This document shows positions 61,303-64,000 of a DNA stretch of 64,000 nucleotides, piece after piece. The translations under genes were made by a program, and so were the position numbers. The stretch comes from Polaribacter batillariae (GTDB lineage Bacteria; Bacteroidota; Bacteroidia; Flavobacteriales; Flavobacteriaceae). The notes beneath the pieces are model-generated. The model did no database searches and was not told the origin of the DNA. It saw nothing but the letters and a program-made list of their open reading frames with translations. The stretch covers positions 2,170,001 through 2,234,000 of the forward strand of contig NZ_CP071795.1 in NCBI RefSeq assembly GCF_017498485.1, written 5' to 3'. How positions within the stretch are numbered: position 1 is the stretch's first letter; the number at the start of each line of letters is the position of its first letter.

Positions 61303-62686
61303 GACACTTTCCCGCAAAGTGTGTAAGTTAAAAATTACAGGATTAAATTTTTCATAGTTTAATCCTGTTTTCAAATATAGCCAAAAATTGGTTAAGAATG
61401 ATACCCCAATTTCTAATAGGCAATGTCCATTTTTTTGTTGATTCTCTCAAAGCTAAAAATACGGATTTAATTACAGCATCATCTGTTGGATATGAGAGTT
61501 TGTTTTTAGTGTATTTTCTAATTTTCCCATTTAAGTTTTCTATCAAATTTGTGGTATAAATAATGGTTCTGATTTCTAATGGGAAATCGAAGAAAACAGT
61601 GAGTTCATCCCAATTGTTTTCCCATGATTTAATGGCATAAGAATATTTAGAGTTCCATTTATTTTTAAAGTCTTCTAAGGCTGCTTTTGCTGCTTCTTTT
61701 GTAGGAGCTGTATAGATTTGTTTCATATCTCTTGTAAAGGCTTTTTTATCTTTCCAGACTACATATTTACAAGAGTTTCTGATTTGATGAACCACACATA
61801 TTTGTGTTACTGAATTGGGAAAAATAGTTTTAATGGTGTCTGTAAATCCGTTTAAATTATCAGTTGCTGTAATTAAAATGTCTTGTGTTCCTCTGGCTTT
61901 TATGTCGGTTAAAACGCTCATCCAAAAAGAGGAAGATTCGTTTTTTCCTAACCAAAGTCCTAAAACTTCTTTTTTACCATCTACTCTAAGACCAACAGCA
62001 ATGTAAATTGTTTTATTGATGACTTTGGAGTTTTCACGAACCTTAAAAACGATGCCATCCATCCATACAATCAGATAAGTAGCTTCTAAAGGTCTATTTT
62101 TCCAAGCAATAATGTCAGCTGTAATTTTATCTGTGATTCTAGAAATGGCTGAACTAGAGATGTTATAATCATACAATTCTCGTATTTGTTCTTCGATATC
62201 TGTAGTACTCATTCCTTTGGCATATAAAGAAATAATCAGGTTTTCAACTCCATCTGCAGTACTTTCTCGCTTTTTAATAAGCATTGGATTGAAAGTAGCA
62301 TCGCGATCTCTTGGAACTTTTATTTTAGTTTCTCCTAAATGCGTCTTTATTGTTTTGGTTCCATAGCCATTTCGTGAATTAGGATTGTTGCTTTTTTGAT
62401 GCTTATCGTAATCTAAATGCGCATCTAATTCGCCTTCTAAAATCTTTTCTACACCACGTTTGTGCAGTTGTTCTATAAAACTGGTTAGTTCTGAACCTGT
62501 TTTAAATTGTTTTAAAAATTCTTCGTTTAATAAATCTTCTGGTTTCATAATAAAAGTGTGTTTATAAATTTAGTGATTATTTAATCGTAAAGTTATTTCC
62601 GAAATTTTTCCTCATGGAGCAATTTAATGATTGCTCTAGAAAAATTTCAGAATAACTTTACTTACACACTTTTTGGTTTAGTACCA
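61303..62686 (-). mobile_element. IS256-family element, copy 2, with 8-bp target duplication
   Basis: The element is 1384 bp. AATTTAAA stands on both sides (61295-61302 and 62687-62694), a normal IS256-family target duplication. Outside it the sequence joins to match the PPTase gene copy at 59598-59650. It is nearly identical to copy 1 at 36952. Confidence 0.95.
61352..62548 (-). CDS. IS256-family transposase, copy 2
   Basis: The product has 398 residues and appears intact. The DDE residues are in [21 protein letters not shown] and [12 protein letters not shown]. Compared with copy 1 it has DYNISS, FPNSV and [10 protein letters not shown]. The clean target duplication around the element suggests this insertion is recent and was made by transposition, so this or a related copy has been active. 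Confidence 0.97.
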   Translation of the reverse strand: MKPEDLLNEEFLKQFKTGSELTSFIEQLHKRGVEKILEGELDAHLDYDKHQKSNNPNSRNGYGTKTIKTHLGETKIKVPRDRDATFNPMLIKKRESTADGVENLIISLYAKGMSTTDIEEQIRELYDYNISSSAISRITDKITADIIAWKNRPLEATYLIVWMDGIVFKVRENSKVINKTIYIAVGLRVDGKKEVLGLWLGKNESSSFWMSVLTDIKARGTQDILITATDNLNGFTDTIKTIFPNSVTQICVVHQIRNSCKYVVWKDKKAFTRDMKQIYTAPTKEAAKAALEDFKNKWNSKYSYAIKSWENNWDELTVFFDFPLEIRTIIYTTNLIENLNGKIRKYTKNKLSYPTDDAVIKSVFLALRESTKKWTLPIRNWGIILNQFLAIFENRIKL

Positions 62687-62714
62687 ATTTAAATCAACAA
62701 TATCGTTTCCAATA

Positions 62715-62966
62715 TTAATCATTTATTTTTTCTTGAATAACAGCCACAGTTGCTTTTACAGATAGCATTTTTTCCATAGCATGGTTATCGATTTCTATGT
62801 TAAACTCGTCTTCTACATCTAAAATAATATCTACCAAGTTTGCAGAATTTATCTCTAAATCGTTAATAAAATCTGTTTCTTCAGACAGGTTTTTAAAACC
62901 TTCTTCGTTTTGAACATAAGGTTTTACGATGGTTGTTAGTTTTTTTATAATTTCTTCTTTTGTCAT
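62715..62966 (-). CDS. Acyl carrier protein, copy 2
   Basis: The product has 83 residues from ATG 62966; an upstream in-frame ATG at 63029 is in the hairpin and is not credible. The carrier serine is Ser41 in INDLEINSANLVDI. It is close to copy 1, with about four base differences and two residue differences in 252 bases. It lies downstream of the ketosynthase gene and so is probably the ACP in its original place, while its PPTase partner has been separated by the IS256. Confidence 0.93.
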   Translation of the reverse strand: MTKEEIIKKLTTIVKPYVQNEEGFKNLSEETDFINDLEINSANLVDIILDVEDEFNIEIDNHAMEKMLSVKATVAVIQEKIND

Positions 62967-62987
62967 TTTATGTTGTAATTTGTTTTC

Positions 62988-63020
62988 AGACCTCACAGGT
63001 TTTAAAAAACTGTGAGGTCT
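62988..63020. repeat. Perfect hairpin between ketosynthase and ACP genes
   Basis: An 11-bp perfect stem (AGACCTCACAG / CTGTGAGGTCT) with an 11-base loop and a T run on the plus-strand side. It lies just after the ketosynthase stop. It could be an intergenic repeat element or a partial terminator in the operon. Confidence 0.7.
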
Positions 63021-63025
63021 TTTTA

Positions 63026-64000
63026 TCAAAATTCTGAATATTTCTTAAAGATAACACAAGCATTTACATCGCCAAAACCAAAACTGGCTTTTGCTAAAAT
63101 ATCGATATTTTTTTTGATTACTTTTTGTGGAATTTTATCTACCGAAATCAATTCTAAAATCTTTGGATGAACATCTTCGCAATTGATATTTGGAAACACA
63201 AACTGTTCTTTAATTTGTAAAATGGAAGCCACAGACTCAATAGCGCCAGCACCAGACAAACAATGCCCAACCATCGATTTTAAGGAATTTATATACGGAA
63301 AATTAGTTCCTTTTCTTTGCAATGCTTTTGTCCAATTTTCTATTTCTAAAGCGTCTTTCGAAGTGGCTGTTAAATGTCCATTAATTACATCAATTTCATC
63401 AGCAGAAATATTAGCATCTTTAATGGCATCTGTAATACATTTCTGAACAGCTGTAGCATTTGGCGCAGTTAAAGTACCTCCATTTCTTTGTCCGCCAGAA
63501 TTGATGTTTCCACCTAAAACCTCTGCATAAATGGTGGCGTTTCTTTCTAAAGCACTTTCTAAAGATTCTAAAACCAAAGCGCCTCCTCCACTTCCGGGAA
63601 CAAAGCCAGATGCAGTTGCGCTCATGGGTCTAGAGCCTTTTTCTGGAGTTTCATTATGCTTATAAGTCATCACTCTCATGGCATCAAATCCGCCCCAAGT
63701 GTATAAACTGCTGTCGCTAGAACTTCCTACCAACATTCGTTTTGCTTTTCCGTTTTTTATGCGCTCAAAACCTAATAAAATAGCTTCTGTTCCAGTTGTA
63801 CAAGCAGATGAATTTGTGGTAACTTGATTTCCGAAACCTAAAATTCCGCCCAAATACGCAGAAATTCCACTTGCCATAGTTTGCACTACAGAAGTACTTC
63901 CTAAACGTCTTACATTTTGGTCGTCAATTTTATAAATCGCTTCTCGAAACTTTTCAATTCCTGATGTTCCAGTGCCAAAAATGATTCCTGAGTCGTAATC
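63026..64000 (-). CDS. Beta-ketoacyl-ACP synthase (KAS-II-like), 5' end outside the window
   Basis: The frame stays open to the right edge, giving 324 C-terminal residues; the N-terminus lies outside. The catalytic Cys is in NSSACTTGTEAILLG, the first His in VINGHLTATSKDALE (the usual NAHGT is altered to NGHLT), and the second His in LKSMVGHCLSGAGAIES. It condenses malonyl-ACP with an acyl chain. The clustering with two ACP copies, a PPTase and a Gre-like gene fits aryl-polyene or flexirubin-type biosynthesis rather than housekeeping fatty-acid synthesis, though the product is not known. Confidence 0.93.
   Translation of the reverse strand, partial: DYDSGIIFGTGTSGIEKFREAIYKIDDQNVRRLGSTSVVQTMASGISAYLGGILGFGNQVTTNSSACTTGTEAILLGFERIKNGKAKRMLVGSSSDSSLYTWGGFDAMRVMTYKHNETPEKGSRPMSATASGFVPGSGGGALVLESLESALERNATIYAEVLGGNINSGGQRNGGTLTAPNATAVQKCITDAIKDANISADEIDVINGHLTATSKDALEIENWTKALQRKGTNFPYINSLKSMVGHCLSGAGAIESVASILQIKEQFVFPNINCEDVHPKILELISVDKIPQKVIKKNIDILAKASFGFGDVNACVIFKKYSEF

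Larger units (their letters stand above)
61254..62722 (-). pseudogene. PPTase 5' fragment (duplicate), split by IS256
   Basis: The fragment equals the first 77 bases of the PPTase gene (59574-59650), from ATG 62722 to 61254, with IS256 copy 2 inserted after about 28 bases. It encodes only MINIGNDIVDLNLAKTKNNW plus a few residues. Together with ACP copy 2 it makes a 321-base duplicate of 59574-59894. Confidence 0.9.

Noticed and set aside
36952..62686. Two IS256 copies in the same orientation as ends of a composite transposon
   Set aside because: The outer flanks do not match: the bases left of copy 1 and right of copy 2 differ, while copy 2 has its own 8-bp duplication. A composite insertion would show a shared outer duplication.

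Overview
The window is AT-rich and reads as a member of the Bacteroidota, most likely a marine Flavobacteriaceae bacterium (Polaribacter/Tenacibaculum-like; genus not certain). The evidence is a T9SS type A sorting domain, many SxxC/NxC lipoproteins, promoter boxes of the TTTG...TAnnTTTG type, a ketosynthase/ACP/phosphopantetheinyl-transferase cluster of the kind flavobacteria use for aryl-polyene or flexirubin-like products, and flavobacterial families throughout. No rRNA, tRNA or CRISPR array was seen.

Layout. 1-2.2 kb: the end of an IS630-like element, a 107-bp copy of part of a downstream gene, and two single-gene cassettes (an LRR-like protein and a DKNYY lipoprotein) with integron-attC-like ends. 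2.2-6.5 kb: ordinary chromosomal genes (AlbA_2 protein, HD phosphohydrolase, SDR, two lipoproteins). 6.7-13 kb: a periplasmic nitrate reductase operon (napD, napA, tetrahaem NapB-like protein, tetrahaem lipoprotein, four-cluster ferredoxin, NrfD-type membrane protein) preceded by an FNR-like palindrome and a porin gene. 14.6-18.6 kb: a decaying glycan-degradation locus (intact GH89 enzyme, GH2 and sulfatase remnants, AraC regulator).

19-37 kb: a polymorphic-toxin locus. A 2172-residue SpvB/RHS protein with a zincin-like C-terminal toxin is followed by an array of start-less RHS C-terminal toxin modules (NlpC/P60- or CHAP-like, unknown, unknown, zincin, JAMM, alpha/beta-hydrolase), each followed by a putative immunity gene whose product carries an export signal or membrane anchor. 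Four modules share one deletion scar, one 28-bp junction and a truncated copy of the same lipoprotein gene. The array ends at an IS256 copy that has no target duplication.

38-50 kb: a mobile element (coupling-type ATPase, RadC-like protein, tyrosine recombinase, winged-helix replication-type protein, SSB, small element proteins). Its DNA adenine methylase gene is broken twice, by an IS982 and an IS630 element. A 190-bp intergenic stretch is dense in stem-loops.

50-64 kb: sulfatase, CBS protein, M28 peptidase, lone ABC ATPase, a single-chain restriction-modification protein, then a ketosynthase-ACP-PPTase-GreA-like cluster on the minus strand. That cluster is interrupted by a YhcG-type nuclease gene flanked by a 321-bp duplication; the second copy of the duplication carries another IS256 with an 8-bp target duplication.
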